Shown here piece after piece: positions 1 to 6,697 of a stretch of DNA of 36,540 nucleotides. The DNA lies in the NCBI GenBank assembly GCA_035552595.1, contig DASZKZ010000036.1, forward strand, positions 1-36,540. The letters are read 5' to 3'. The position numbers were made by a program, and so were the translations under genes. This DNA is from Aeolococcus sp035552595 (lineage in GTDB: Bacteria > Chloroflexota > Dormibacteria > Aeolococcales > Aeolococcaceae). Positions within the stretch are counted from its first letter, which is position 1. Every line of letters starts with the position of its first letter. The notes under the pieces are model-generated. The model did no database searches and had not been told where the DNA came from. It saw nothing but the letters and a program-made list of their open reading frames with translations.

Positions 1-2
1 GC

Positions 3-914
3 AACCGCCCTCTCACCACGGTGCGCGCCTACCGCCAGGATCTCGCCAAGTTCGTCGCCTTCGTGCGCCGGCGTCCGCTGGCCGGGGACTTCACCGCAGC
101 CGTGGACCGGGCGGTGCTGCGCCGCTACCAGATCGAGCTCGCCGACGTCCTCCCCAACCCCCGCAGCCGGGCCCGGGCGCTGGTCGCGCTCCGCCAGTTC
201 CTCTCCTACGCCTACGACGAGGGCTGGAGCGAAGCCGAGCTGAGCCGCCAGGTGACCGTGCCCCGCTACGTGGTCGGCGATCCTCACCCGGTGGCCACCC
301 AGACAGTGCCGCGCCTCCTCGCCGCCCTGCCCACCGAAGGATTGCGCGATCACCGTGATCGGGCCCTCATCCACCTCCTGGTGAGCACCGGCTGCCGCAT
401 CTCCGAAGCGTGCGCGCTCGATCGCGGTGAGGTGCGCGCCGACGGCTTCCGCGTGCTCGGCAAGGGGGGCAAGCACCGCACCGTGTATCTGACCGGAGAC
501 GCGCACGCGGCTGTGCAGGACTACCTGCGCCGTCGTGGCCCCGATCCCGCCCCGGCGCTGTTCATCAGCGTCGCCCGCGCCGACATGCCCGGCGGTCGCG
601 CCCTCCCCCACAACCGGCTCACCACCGATGGCGCCCGCCACGCGCTCCGGGCGCTGCGCCGTCGTTTCAGCGCTGATCCCGCGCTCTTCGCGCTCATCGA
701 CGACCTGCGCACCCCGCACGCGGCGCGCCACACCGCGGCGACCACCCTGCTCGAGGCCACCGACGGGGACGTGCGCCTGGTCCAGGAGGTGCTCGGCCAC
801 GCCACCCTGGAGACGCTGCGCGTGTACACGGAGATCACCGACAGGCGCAAGCGGGCCGCCTACCAGCGCCTCGGCGACTACCTCCGCGAGGTCGAGGCCA
901 GCTCGGCCGGCTGA
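3..914 (+). CDS. Tyrosine recombinase, XerC/XerD-like (5' end cut by window edge)
   Basis: Site-specific tyrosine recombinase, probably of the XerC/XerD kind that resolves chromosome dimers at dif. The frame is open to the left edge and reads NRPLTTVRAYRQDL before the GTG at 21. The first residues of the SAM-like N-terminal domain are therefore missing, and the GTG is not a convincing start. Counting from that GTG, the catalytic set is complete: Arg126 (TGCRISEA), Lys151 (GKGGKHR), His233 and Arg236 (HAARH), His260 (LGHATLE) and the nucleophile Tyr269 (RVYTEI). The 3' end overlaps the convergent hydrolase gene by 37 nt. XerC, XerD and phage-type integrases cannot be told apart with certainty here. 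No att site, tRNA or phage gene is near, which favours a housekeeping Xer. Confidence 0.88.
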   Translation, partial: NRPLTTVRAYRQDLAKFVAFVRRRPLAGDFTAAVDRAVLRRYQIELADVLPNPRSRARALVALRQFLSYAYDEGWSEAELSRQVTVPRYVVGDPHPVATQTVPRLLAALPTEGLRDHRDRALIHLLVSTGCRISEACALDRGEVRADGFRVLGKGGKHRTVYLTGDAHAAVQDYLRRRGPDPAPALFISVARADMPGGRALPHNRLTTDGARHALRALRRRFSADPALFALIDDLRTPHAARHTAATTLLEATDGDVRLVQEVLGHATLETLRVYTEITDRRKRAAYQRLGDYLREVEASSAG

Positions 915-1780
915 GGCGCCTCCAGCCAGTCCTCGACCAGCGCGACGAACTCCCTGGGTCGCTCGAGCTGCGGGATGTGGCCAGTGTTGGACAGAACCCG
1001 GAAGCCCCAGTCGGGGCGGAGCGACGCCACCGCCCCCGCGGCGGTGAGGCTGACCAGGTTGTCGTGGTCACCGTGGATGAGGAGCGTGGGCGCCTGCACC
1101 CGGTGAATGTGGCTCTCCAGCCTCTGGCGGTGCCAGAGCCATTGCACCAGCGACCGCGCCGCCTCCAGGAAGGCGCGATCGGAGTCGCCCTGTTGGTGAC
1201 GCCACGTGGTCAGCTCGACCTGGGCCTCTCGGGTCTCTCTGGAGATGCGTGACACGTCGACGGTGGTGAGCTTGAGGACGTCGTCGACGAGACGCTCCGC
1301 CCCGCGGCGGCGGGTATGCCCGCGCAGCAGCCACGGCCCCACACCCGGCGTGGCCATGACCATGAAGGTGGCCGCGATCATCACGCTGAGCCGGCCGCCC
1401 CGCGCCCGAGGCAGCGCAGGGTCGACGAGCACCAGCGCGGCGATCCGATGGGGCCGGCGCGAGGCCTCGAGGATGCTGATCAGCCCTCCCATGGAGTTGC
1501 CCACCAGGACCACGGGGCGGCCGCCACCAACGTGTTCGGCGACCCGGTCCACCATCTCCTGGTTCTCCGCGATGGTGGCGGCGCGTCCCGCCAGCGGGGT
1601 CCGTCCGAAGCCGATCAGGTCCACCGACCAGACGCGATGAGAGCGCGTCAGAGGCCCGGCGACGTCCCGCCAGTCGAGCAGGGAGCCACCCAACCCGTGG
1701 ACGAGAAGCATGGGCGGCCCGTCGCCGCCGTGGTCGACCGCGTGCACGGGGCCGTTCACGTCGAGGGTGAGATCGGGCAC
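878..1780 (-). CDS. Alpha/beta-fold hydrolase
   Basis: Soluble alpha/beta hydrolase of 300 aa; the substrate cannot be deduced. The N-terminal strand ends in the oxyanion-type motif LLVHGLGGS (26-34). The nucleophile elbow GNSMGG places Ser96, the acid is probably Asp240 (HGDHDNLV) and the base is His268 (NTGHIPQLERP). A helical cap of about 100 residues (125-225), rich in Arg, lies between strands 6 and 7. The start is GTG at 1780, with GAGGG directly before it and no clear ribosome site, so the exact start is uncertain. It lies 43 nt downstream of the NUDIX gene on the same strand, probably as a two-gene unit. Its 3' end overlaps the recombinase gene. Confidence 0.85.
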   Translation of the reverse strand: MPDLTLDVNGPVHAVDHGGDGPPMLLVHGLGGSLLDWRDVAGPLTRSHRVWSVDLIGFGRTPLAGRAATIAENQEMVDRVAEHVGGGRPVVLVGNSMGGLISILEASRRPHRIAALVLVDPALPRARGGRLSVMIAATFMVMATPGVGPWLLRGHTRRRGAERLVDDVLKLTTVDVSRISRETREAQVELTTWRHQQGDSDRAFLEAARSLVQWLWHRQRLESHIHRVQAPTLLIHGDHDNLVSLTAAGAVASLRPDWGFRVLSNTGHIPQLERPREFVALVEDWLEAPQPAELASTSRR

Positions 1781-1823
1781 CCCTCGATGCTATCGCCTTG
1801 GTCCGTCCCGACTCGGGTTGCGC

Positions 1824-2279
1824 TCAGAGGGAGGGCCGCCAGACGTTGCCGAGGACACGGACCGGGCCGGCGAAGTCCTCCCCCCAGCAGGCCAGGATGG
1901 CGGCGCCGATGTGGGGATGGAGGTCGAGGACCTCGAGCTCGTCGCGGTGGTGCCAGCCGACGTCGTCGAGCACCCCGTCGCGGCCCACGCGGAGAACACC
2001 TCCCCGGGGCGCCGAGGCCGCGAACACCAGGTTGAGGAGATGCCGTCCACCCGGTTCGATGGCCTCGCAGACGAGCACCAGCCGGCCCACCTCGACCACC
2101 AGCCCGGTCTCCTCGAGCAGCTCCCGCGTGGCGGCCTCCACCAGGGTCTCGCCACGCTCCACTCCCCCACCGGGGAGCAGCCAGTGCCGGTGGCCGTGCT
2201 TGACATGCTCGGCGAGCAGGATGCGGTCGCCGTCGCAGAGGCACACCGCGACCCGGATCCGGACGGCGGCGTCACTCAC
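1824..2279 (-). CDS. NUDIX hydrolase
   Basis: Hydrolase of nucleoside diphosphates linked to another moiety (MutT/NUDIX fold, 151 aa). The complete NUDIX box is visible as GGGVERGE followed by REL-EETGL, matching G-x5-E-x7-REUxEExGU and providing the metal ligands. Whether it sanitises oxidised nucleotides like MutT or acts on ADP-ribose or other substrates cannot be told. I chose the GTG at 2279 (VSDAAVRIRVAV). The longer frame to 2354 would run through the LexA box and promoter of the divergent LysM gene and adds residues unlike the family. A GATAAT box ends exactly 7 nt before this GTG and there is no Shine-Dalgarno sequence, suggesting a leaderless mRNA. The LexA box at 2316-2329 is only 24 bp upstream of that GATAAT, so SOS control of this gene is possible. 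Confidence 0.87.
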   Translation of the reverse strand: MSDAAVRIRVAVCLCDGDRILLAEHVKHGHRHWLLPGGGVERGETLVEAATRELLEETGLVVEVGRLVLVCEAIEPGGRHLLNLVFAASAPRGGVLRVGRDGVLDDVGWHHRDELEVLDLHPHIGAAILACWGEDFAGPVRVLGNVWRPSL

Positions 2280-2286
2280 GGCCGGG

Positions 2287-2292
2287 ATTATC
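2287..2292 (-). promoter_or_regulatory. Putative -10 element for leaderless NUDIX mRNA
   Basis: GATAAT on the minus strand is followed by 7 nt and then the GTG start at 2279. No ribosome-binding sequence lies between them. This spacing is what is expected when transcription starts at the start codon. The -35 region (around 2310-2315) is weak. Confidence 0.4.
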
Positions 2293-2309
2293 CCCGGCCC
2301 GCAGCGCTC

Positions 2310-2338
2310 TTGACACGAACGGTTGTTCGCTATATTGT
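2310..2338 (+). promoter_or_regulatory. Promoter of the LysM gene with embedded LexA (SOS) box
   Basis: A perfect -35 TTGACA (2310-2315) is followed at once by a perfect palindrome CGAAC-GGTT-GTTCG (2316-2329), which is the LexA operator form of Gram-positive bacteria and Actinobacteria. A -10 follows, either TATATT (2331-2336, 15 bp spacer) or TATTGT (2333-2338, 17 bp spacer). The operator fills the spacer, so bound LexA would block RNA polymerase. Predicted transcription start is near 2343-2346, about 30 nt before the LysM start codon. The box also lies upstream of the divergent NUDIX gene. Confidence 0.85.
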
Positions 2339-2373
2339 GTGCTCGTGGGAACATCTGTTTGGGGTGAGCAGCG

Positions 2374-2688
2374 ATGATGACCGACTACAGCCGGCCGGTG
2401 CGCCGTCCGCGGCGGCGCCGCTGGCAGCGCGATCCCCGGGTGGTCGTCGCCGGGGTGGCCACCGCCGCCCTGGGCCTGTTCGTCCTGGGCGGCAACGTGT
2501 ACGGCGGGTTCAACGTCGGCCAGCCACAACACGTGCGGGTCAGCGCCGGCGACACGCTCTGGACGATCGCGTCCACCCACTACCAGAGCGGCGACGTCCG
2601 CGATCACGTCGACCAGATGATCAGCCTCAACCACCTGGACGGCGGCGCCATCACTCCTGGTGAGGTCCTGCTCCTGCCGGCACCCTGA
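2374..2688 (+). CDS. Membrane-anchored LysM protein, YneA-like SOS division inhibitor candidate
   Basis: A 104-aa protein with a basic N-terminus (many Arg, 8-22), one membrane helix (about 23-45) and one extracytoplasmic LysM domain (about 53-102: VSAGDTLWTIA ... GEVLLLPAP). This is the size and layout of Bacillus subtilis YneA and similar SOS-induced cell-division suppressors. In Bacillus, yneA lies beside lexA; here lexA is about 1.5 kb away. The gene has its own SOS promoter with a perfect LexA box. The sequence alone does not prove division inhibition, since short LysM proteins are diverse, so no symbol is given. Two consecutive ATGs (2374, 2377) follow a GGTGAG ribosome site. The last 38 nt overlap the convergent ctaG-like gene. 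Confidence 0.85.
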   Translation: MMTDYSRPVRRPRRRRWQRDPRVVVAGVATAALGLFVLGGNVYGGFNVGQPQHVRVSAGDTLWTIASTHYQSGDVRDHVDQMISLNHLDGGAITPGEVLLLPAP

Positions 2689-3595
2689 TCCGAGCCCGCG
2701 CCGGGGCCGGCTCGGGCACCGTCCTCCCCGCGTTGAGCTCGGCGAGCCACGCCACCGACCCCGATGGCCGCGGGCTGGGAGTGTCGCTGTCCCGCCTCCG
2801 GCCGCCACCTCCGCCACCGTCGTCGCCGCCGTCCTCCGGGGCCTCGTTGAGCATGCGCAGGAAAACGACGCTGAAGGCGGTGAAGAGGGCGATCTTGCTG
2901 ACCAGGGCGATGCACGCCCCGGCGATCTGCTGGTCGGTGAGGACGCTGATCCCGAAGACCCTCGGAGCCAGCGCGTAGGTGGGGTAGAGCGCGTGCTTGG
3001 CCAGCGCCACCGTGATCCCGCCGAATGTCTGCGGGATGGTGGCCACCAGGATGTAGCCCAGGGTCGCCCAGCGGCTCAGCACACGCGGTTCGCCGAGAGG
3101 CGCCACGATGGGCCACCAGAACAGCAGAGAGGCGGCGAGCAGCGTGATCTGCTGCAGCGCGTACAGCTCCTGGTTGCGCAACGACGCGTCGTAGGCTCCG
3201 GTGAGGTGCCAGCCGAAGAAGGCCACGTTGATGGCCACGATCCCGCAGATGGGGTGAACCAGCGCCCTGCCGGCCCAGCGCAGCACGCGAGGCAGGGCGA
3301 TCGTCGGCCGGCTGGGCAGCGCCAGCAGCAGCAATGGAGGGATGACACCCATCACCAGGGTGATCTGCAGCAGGTGCGCCGTGAGCAGGTAGTGCGACGC
3401 CAGCGTCTGCAGCGGCGAGAGCCAGGCGGCGGCGAGCAGGAGCGTCGCGGTCCAGCCCGCCGCGCGCCGCCAGGCCCCGCGGTGCTCCGCACCCGCGGCG
3501 CGTGCGGAGAAGGTCGCGACCGCAGCGGCCGCGATCAGCCCCGCGGCCAGCACGGGGTCGATCGGCACCGTCCCTGGGGATGGCAGCACCTCCAC
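2651..3595 (-). CDS. CtaG-like cytochrome c oxidase assembly factor
   Basis: Polytopic membrane protein (about 314 aa, seven or so helices) of the CtaG/caa3-type oxidase assembly family, needed in relatives for maturation of the copper site of the terminal oxidase. Counting from the GTG at 3595, conserved His and polar positions in or near helices include His68 and His74 (SHYLLTAHLLQ), His114 (VHPICG), Trp129-His130 (FFGWHLTGAY) and Asp221-Gln-Gln (LTDQQIAG). The C-terminal 60 residues are a low-complexity Gly/Arg/Pro cytoplasmic tail whose end is antisense to the LysM gene. The frame stays open to a GTG at 3736, but the added residues are unlike a membrane protein start, so 3595 was chosen. 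The start remains uncertain. No oxidase subunit genes are in the window. Confidence 0.8.
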   Translation of the reverse strand: MEVLPSPGTVPIDPVLAAGLIAAAAVATFSARAAGAEHRGAWRRAAGWTATLLLAAAWLSPLQTLASHYLLTAHLLQITLVMGVIPPLLLLALPSRPTIALPRVLRWAGRALVHPICGIVAINVAFFGWHLTGAYDASLRNQELYALQQITLLAASLLFWWPIVAPLGEPRVLSRWATLGYILVATIPQTFGGITVALAKHALYPTYALAPRVFGISVLTDQQIAGACIALVSKIALFTAFSVVFLRMLNEAPEDGGDDGGGGGGRRRDSDTPSPRPSGSVAWLAELNAGRTVPEPAPARARIRVPAGAGPHQE

Positions 3596-3745
3596 ACCGT
3601 AGCGCAGCGGGGGCCCAGAAGCGAGGGTCTGGTGGTGGTTCCGTGATCGGCTGGGGCTACGCAACCAGGGGCCGAAGGGGTACAAAGGGTTCGGCGCGAT
3701 TAGCGCGGCTCCGCAGCAGCAGGAGTCCGTGTCCACGCAAGAGCC

Positions 3746-4204
3746 ATGTCAACCAGCCCATACCAATTCTCCCTTCGGACCGGCCGCGGTGCCGGCGACG
3801 TCCTCGACGAGATCGCCGCGCGCCCCCTGCCGGGCATCGCGGTCGCCGAACGCGGCGCCCACTACCTGGTGCTGCGACCCCGCCGGCGCTATCGCTACGG
3901 GTCCGACATCGCCGTCGGGGCGGCGGTGGCGATCGTCCTCGGCGTGCTCATCGCCACCGCCTGGAGCCCTGTCTTCGTGGCCCTGCTGCCGCTGGCGGTC
4001 GTGCCGGCCATCCCGCTGCTCCTCGAGCGACGCCGTCCGGATCTGGCGGTCAGCGCCGTCGCGGACGACGAGGGCGGCACCCGGGTCACCGTCCACGGCG
4101 AGGCCTCGGAGGAGCTGGCCGCAGCGATGGACGCATTCCTCGGCGCTCTTCCCGAGGCGCCCACCGATGAGGAACGCGCCGACGTGGTGGCCTCGGCGGG
4201 GTAG
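3746..4204 (+). CDS. Small membrane protein of unknown function
   Basis: A 152-aa protein I do not recognise. It has a soluble N-terminal half of about 50 residues and then two adjacent membrane helices (about 54-72 and 75-92: IAVGAAVAIVLGVLIATAW, then VALLPLAVVPAIPLLLE). An acidic cytoplasmic tail of about 55 residues ends in ERADVVASAG. Both ends are probably on the same side of the membrane. The start is ATG at 3746 with only a weak AAGAG before it. It is divergent from the ctaG-like gene, so the two share a roughly 150-bp promoter region (3596-3745) in which I see no confident -35/-10 pair. It converges on lexA with a gap of 3 nt. Confidence 0.7.
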   Translation: MSTSPYQFSLRTGRGAGDVLDEIAARPLPGIAVAERGAHYLVLRPRRRYRYGSDIAVGAAVAIVLGVLIATAWSPVFVALLPLAVVPAIPLLLERRRPDLAVSAVADDEGGTRVTVHGEASEELAAAMDAFLGALPEAPTDEERADVVASAG

Positions 4205-4207
4205 GTC

Positions 4208-4849
4208 CTAGCCGATCACCCGGATGACGGCGGTGACCACCCCTTCGATGGCCACGTCACGGGAGTAGATGGGCTCGAGACGCGGGTTCTCCGGCTGGAG
4301 GCGCACCCGACCGCTCTCACGGAAGAACCGCTTGACGGTGACCTCTCCCTCGCCGGTGACCTCGTTCTCGATGCGGGCCACCACGATGGTGCCGTTGGGA
4401 GGGGCCTCGTGGCGGGGGCGGACCAGCACGATGTCCCCGTCGTTGATGCCCGCCCCGATCATGCTGTCCCCGTGCACGGTCAGCGCATAGGCATCCTCGC
4501 CGCCGGCGATCTCGGGACCGACGGTGATGTGGTCCTCGACGTTCTCGGCGGCAAGCACGGGGGTGCCGGCGGCGACGCGACCGATGAGGGGAAGACGGAG
4601 GACGTTGGACGCGCGGGGCAGGGCGGCCTCCTCGGCCCCCACCACCTCGACGGTCCGGGACTTGGTGGGGTCGCGGCGGATCAATCCCTTGGTCTCGAGC
4701 GCGTTGAGATGGTTCTGCACCGTGGACGAAGAGCTCAGCCCGACCGCGTGTCCGATCTCGCGGACCGTCGGTGGGTACGAGTGCTGGCGGGCGTGGCTGC
4801 GAAGGAATTCGAGGATCTGGCGCTGACGCCCCTCGACCGGCTCTGTCAT
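4208..4849 (-). CDS. lexA: LexA, SOS response repressor
   Basis: Transcriptional repressor of the SOS regulon that self-cleaves when RecA filaments form. At 213 aa it has the usual length. It has an N-terminal winged helix (about 5-68, with SYPPTVREIGHAVGLSSSST) and a C-terminal S24 peptidase domain. The cleavage site is Ala94-Gly95 (RVAAGTP), the nucleophile is Ser129 (HGDSMIGAGI) and the general base is Lys173 (VTVKRFF), so the autoprotease looks intact. The start is the ATG at 4849, with GGAGG 5 nt upstream. The frame continues to 5083, but that extension runs through the promoter and operator. The gene probably represses itself through the box at 4906-4919. Likely targets in the window are recA, ftsK and the LysM gene. 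Confidence 0.97.
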   Translation of the reverse strand: MTEPVEGRQRQILEFLRSHARQHSYPPTVREIGHAVGLSSSSTVQNHLNALETKGLIRRDPTKSRTVEVVGAEEAALPRASNVLRLPLIGRVAAGTPVLAAENVEDHITVGPEIAGGEDAYALTVHGDSMIGAGINDGDIVLVRPRHEAPPNGTIVVARIENEVTGEGEVTVKRFFRESGRVRLQPENPRLEPIYSRDVAIEGVVTAVIRVIG

Positions 4850-4879
4850 GTCAACCTCCAAGCCATCTATGGCGGCCGC

Positions 4880-4919
4880 AATGTACCACGGATTCGTCGA
4901 CAGCGCAAACGGATGTTCC
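4880..4919 (-). promoter_or_regulatory. lexA promoter with LexA box
   Basis: On the minus strand, TTGCGC (-35, 4903-4908) is separated by exactly 17 bp from TACATT (-10, 4880-4885). An imperfect LexA box, GGAAC-ATCC-GTTTG (4906-4919), overlaps the -35 and matches 8 of the 10 consensus half-site bases. The transcript would have a leader of about 25 nt that contains the GGAGG ribosome site. A weaker operator is usual for an autoregulated lexA gene. Confidence 0.7.
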
Positions 4920-5070
4920 CATCCGGCCCTCCCGGTCGCCGCGGGCGCGGTTCTTTGGCGGTTTTTCAACGGTCCGGTGTCGAACATGTGAACGGCCCGT
5001 GCGGGGGGCCGTCGCCACCGCGCCGAGGTCCTACCATGCGGAAGGTCTCGACCACCGCATTGACCATGGA

Positions 5071-5775
5071 ATGAAGAACACATCAGCCCCAGCAGAGCAG
5101 GATGACATCGACCTGGCGGAAATGGCCGACCTCAAGCCCTCTCGACCCTCTGACCGCGGCCCGCTGCCCGTGGTGGCGCGCTGCGGCGAGCCCGGCTGCG
5201 AGACCCAACCCGTCGACGCCTGCGGCTACGTCGACAGCCGGGGCGCCCCCTGCCGCACCCATTGGTGCGCCGCCCACGGGTTCGACGTCGGCGGCCACCG
5301 CTACTGCCGCCGCCATGCCGGCACCATGGCCGCGCTGGGCAGCAAGGCCAACAATCCGCGAGCACTGCCTGACGTCGGCCACCGCGGCGCGTCGCTGGTC
5401 CGCTGGGTGTACCGGGATCTCGATCCCGCGCTCACTGCCCTGCTCGAGTCGGAGAGTCGCGCCAACGAGCACCTGCTCCGCGACACCGAGGTAACGGTCG
5501 GCCGCGCCGAGGACGGCAGCCGCTGCTGGGAGATGAGCTGGAAGCTCGCCTCGGCGTCGGGGATCCGGCTGCGCATCAAGCTGACCGTCGAGGAGAAGGA
5601 CGATTCCCTCCTCCTGGTCCGCCTCGGCGACGAGATCCTGGCCAGCGGCGTCCCCCCGTGGATCGAGGCGCGCCGTCTGGGCAGGCACCTCACCGAGGAC
5701 GAGGACCGCGAGCAGCGGGGCAGCTTCTACTCCTTCCTGGAGCAGTACCTCAGCAAGGCCATCCGCCAGGGCTGA
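5071..5775 (+). CDS. Unrecognised protein with Cys/His-rich (probable zinc-binding) N-terminal domain
   Basis: A 234-aa protein that I cannot assign. After an acidic start, residues 38-82 carry six Cys and four His: C38-x4-C43-x7-C51-x9-C61-x2-H64-x-C66-x2-H69-x6-H76-x2-C79-x2-H82. The pattern resembles a B-box or treble-clef zinc fold and could bind two zinc ions. Residues 110-170 look like a helix followed by beta strands (VTVGRAEDGSRCWEMSWKL). The C-terminus (195-232) is helical and charged. No membrane helix or signal peptide is seen. I chose the ATG at 5071 because composition upstream changes and the lexA promoter lies there; there is no ribosome-binding sequence. The gene is divergent from lexA (221 bp between starts) and overlaps miaA by 26 nt at its 3' end. 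Confidence 0.72.
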   Translation: MKNTSAPAEQDDIDLAEMADLKPSRPSDRGPLPVVARCGEPGCETQPVDACGYVDSRGAPCRTHWCAAHGFDVGGHRYCRRHAGTMAALGSKANNPRALPDVGHRGASLVRWVYRDLDPALTALLESESRANEHLLRDTEVTVGRAEDGSRCWEMSWKLASASGIRLRIKLTVEEKDDSLLLVRLGDEILASGVPPWIEARRLGRHLTEDEDREQRGSFYSFLEQYLSKAIRQG

Positions 5776-6697
5776 CCAGACCGGCCAGAACCTGGTCGGC
5801 GAGCGCCGAGGTGGGGGTGTCGCCGCTTCGTTCCAGGCGCAGCAGCGCGGGCTCGTGGCGAAACCAGGTGCGCTGTGCCTTGACGTAGCGACGGGTGCGG
5901 CGCGCCACGCTGGCGACGGCCTCGTCGACCGTCATGCTCCCCTCGAGCACGGCCACAGCCTCGCGGTAGCCGATCCCGGCGCGCGCCAGGCGCCCGGGCG
6001 TGCTGCCCGCGTCGAGCTCGGCGCCAACCTCCGCTTGGATGGCCCCGGTGCTGAACATGGCATCGAGGCGCGAGGCCAGCGCGCAGCGGTGCCACTCGCG
6101 GTCGGCGTCGAGAACCACGAGGGCGAGGCTTCTGCCCTCCGAGCGCCCCCGCGCCACGGCCAGGGGCGCGGTACCGCCGCGCAGCACCTCGAGCGCGCGG
6201 ATCACCCGCCGGGGATTGGCGAGGTCGATGGCGGCTGCTCCGTCCGGGTCGCGCTCGCGCAGCTCAGCCACCAGGCCGTGCAGGCCGGACGGGGTGGACG
6301 CCACGGCGGTGATCTCCTCCCGCGCCTCGGCGACGGGAGGGACGCCGCCGAAGGTCCAACCCTGGCGGAGTGCCCGTAGGTACTGGCCGGTTCCGCCCAC
6401 GAGGATCGGGGGAACGCCCCGCGACGCGACGTCGTCGAGCACGCCCCGGGCGGCCTCGAGCCACTGCGCCACCGTGTACGGCTCGCCGGGCTCGCAGACC
6501 GCCAGAAGATGGCACGGCACTCCACGCATCTCGGCCTCGGTGGGCCGGGCGGTCCCCGCCAGCAGCCGGCGCATCAGCTGGCGGGAATCGGCGTTGACCA
6601 GCTCGCCTCCGAGGCGGAGCGCGACCTCGACTGCGAGCGCGGTCTTGCCGGTCGCGGTCGGGCCGCCGATCGCCAGGATGGGACGTGCCGCCGTCAT
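5750..6697 (-). CDS. miaA: tRNA dimethylallyltransferase MiaA
   Basis: Transfers a dimethylallyl group to N6 of adenosine 37 in tRNAs reading codons that begin with U (i6A37), the substrate later methylthiolated by MiaB. The 315-aa product has the P-loop GPTATGKTA (12-20), the NADSRQ substrate motif, VGGTGQYLRAL and the C-terminal RRTRRYVKAQRTWFR helix typical of the family. Two positions usually conserved differ: RQ is followed by LM rather than VY, and the HHL motif reads CHL. The start is ATG at 6697, overlapping the mutL stop as ATGA, so it is probably translated by coupling. It is the last gene of the miaB-mutS-mutL-miaA unit and overlaps the convergent Cys/His-rich gene. Confidence 0.95.
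   Translation of the reverse strand: MTAARPILAIGGPTATGKTALAVEVALRLGGELVNADSRQLMRRLLAGTARPTEAEMRGVPCHLLAVCEPGEPYTVAQWLEAARGVLDDVASRGVPPILVGGTGQYLRALRQGWTFGGVPPVAEAREEITAVASTPSGLHGLVAELRERDPDGAAAIDLANPRRVIRALEVLRGGTAPLAVARGRSEGRSLALVVLDADREWHRCALASRLDAMFSTGAIQAEVGAELDAGSTPGRLARAGIGYREAVAVLEGSMTVDEAVASVARRTRRYVKAQRTWFRHEPALLRLERSGDTPTSALADQVLAGLVSPGGWPC

Noticed and set aside
1..914. Recombinase as a sign of a mobile element
   Set aside because: The sequence is Xer-like, and the following genes are ordinary chromosomal ones. No att repeats, tRNA target or phage/transposon genes are seen.
4980..4994. GAACATGTGAAC between lexA and the Cys/His-rich gene, considered as a LexA box
   Set aside because: The two GAAC units are direct repeats rather than inverted ones, so the second half-site (GTTC) is missing.
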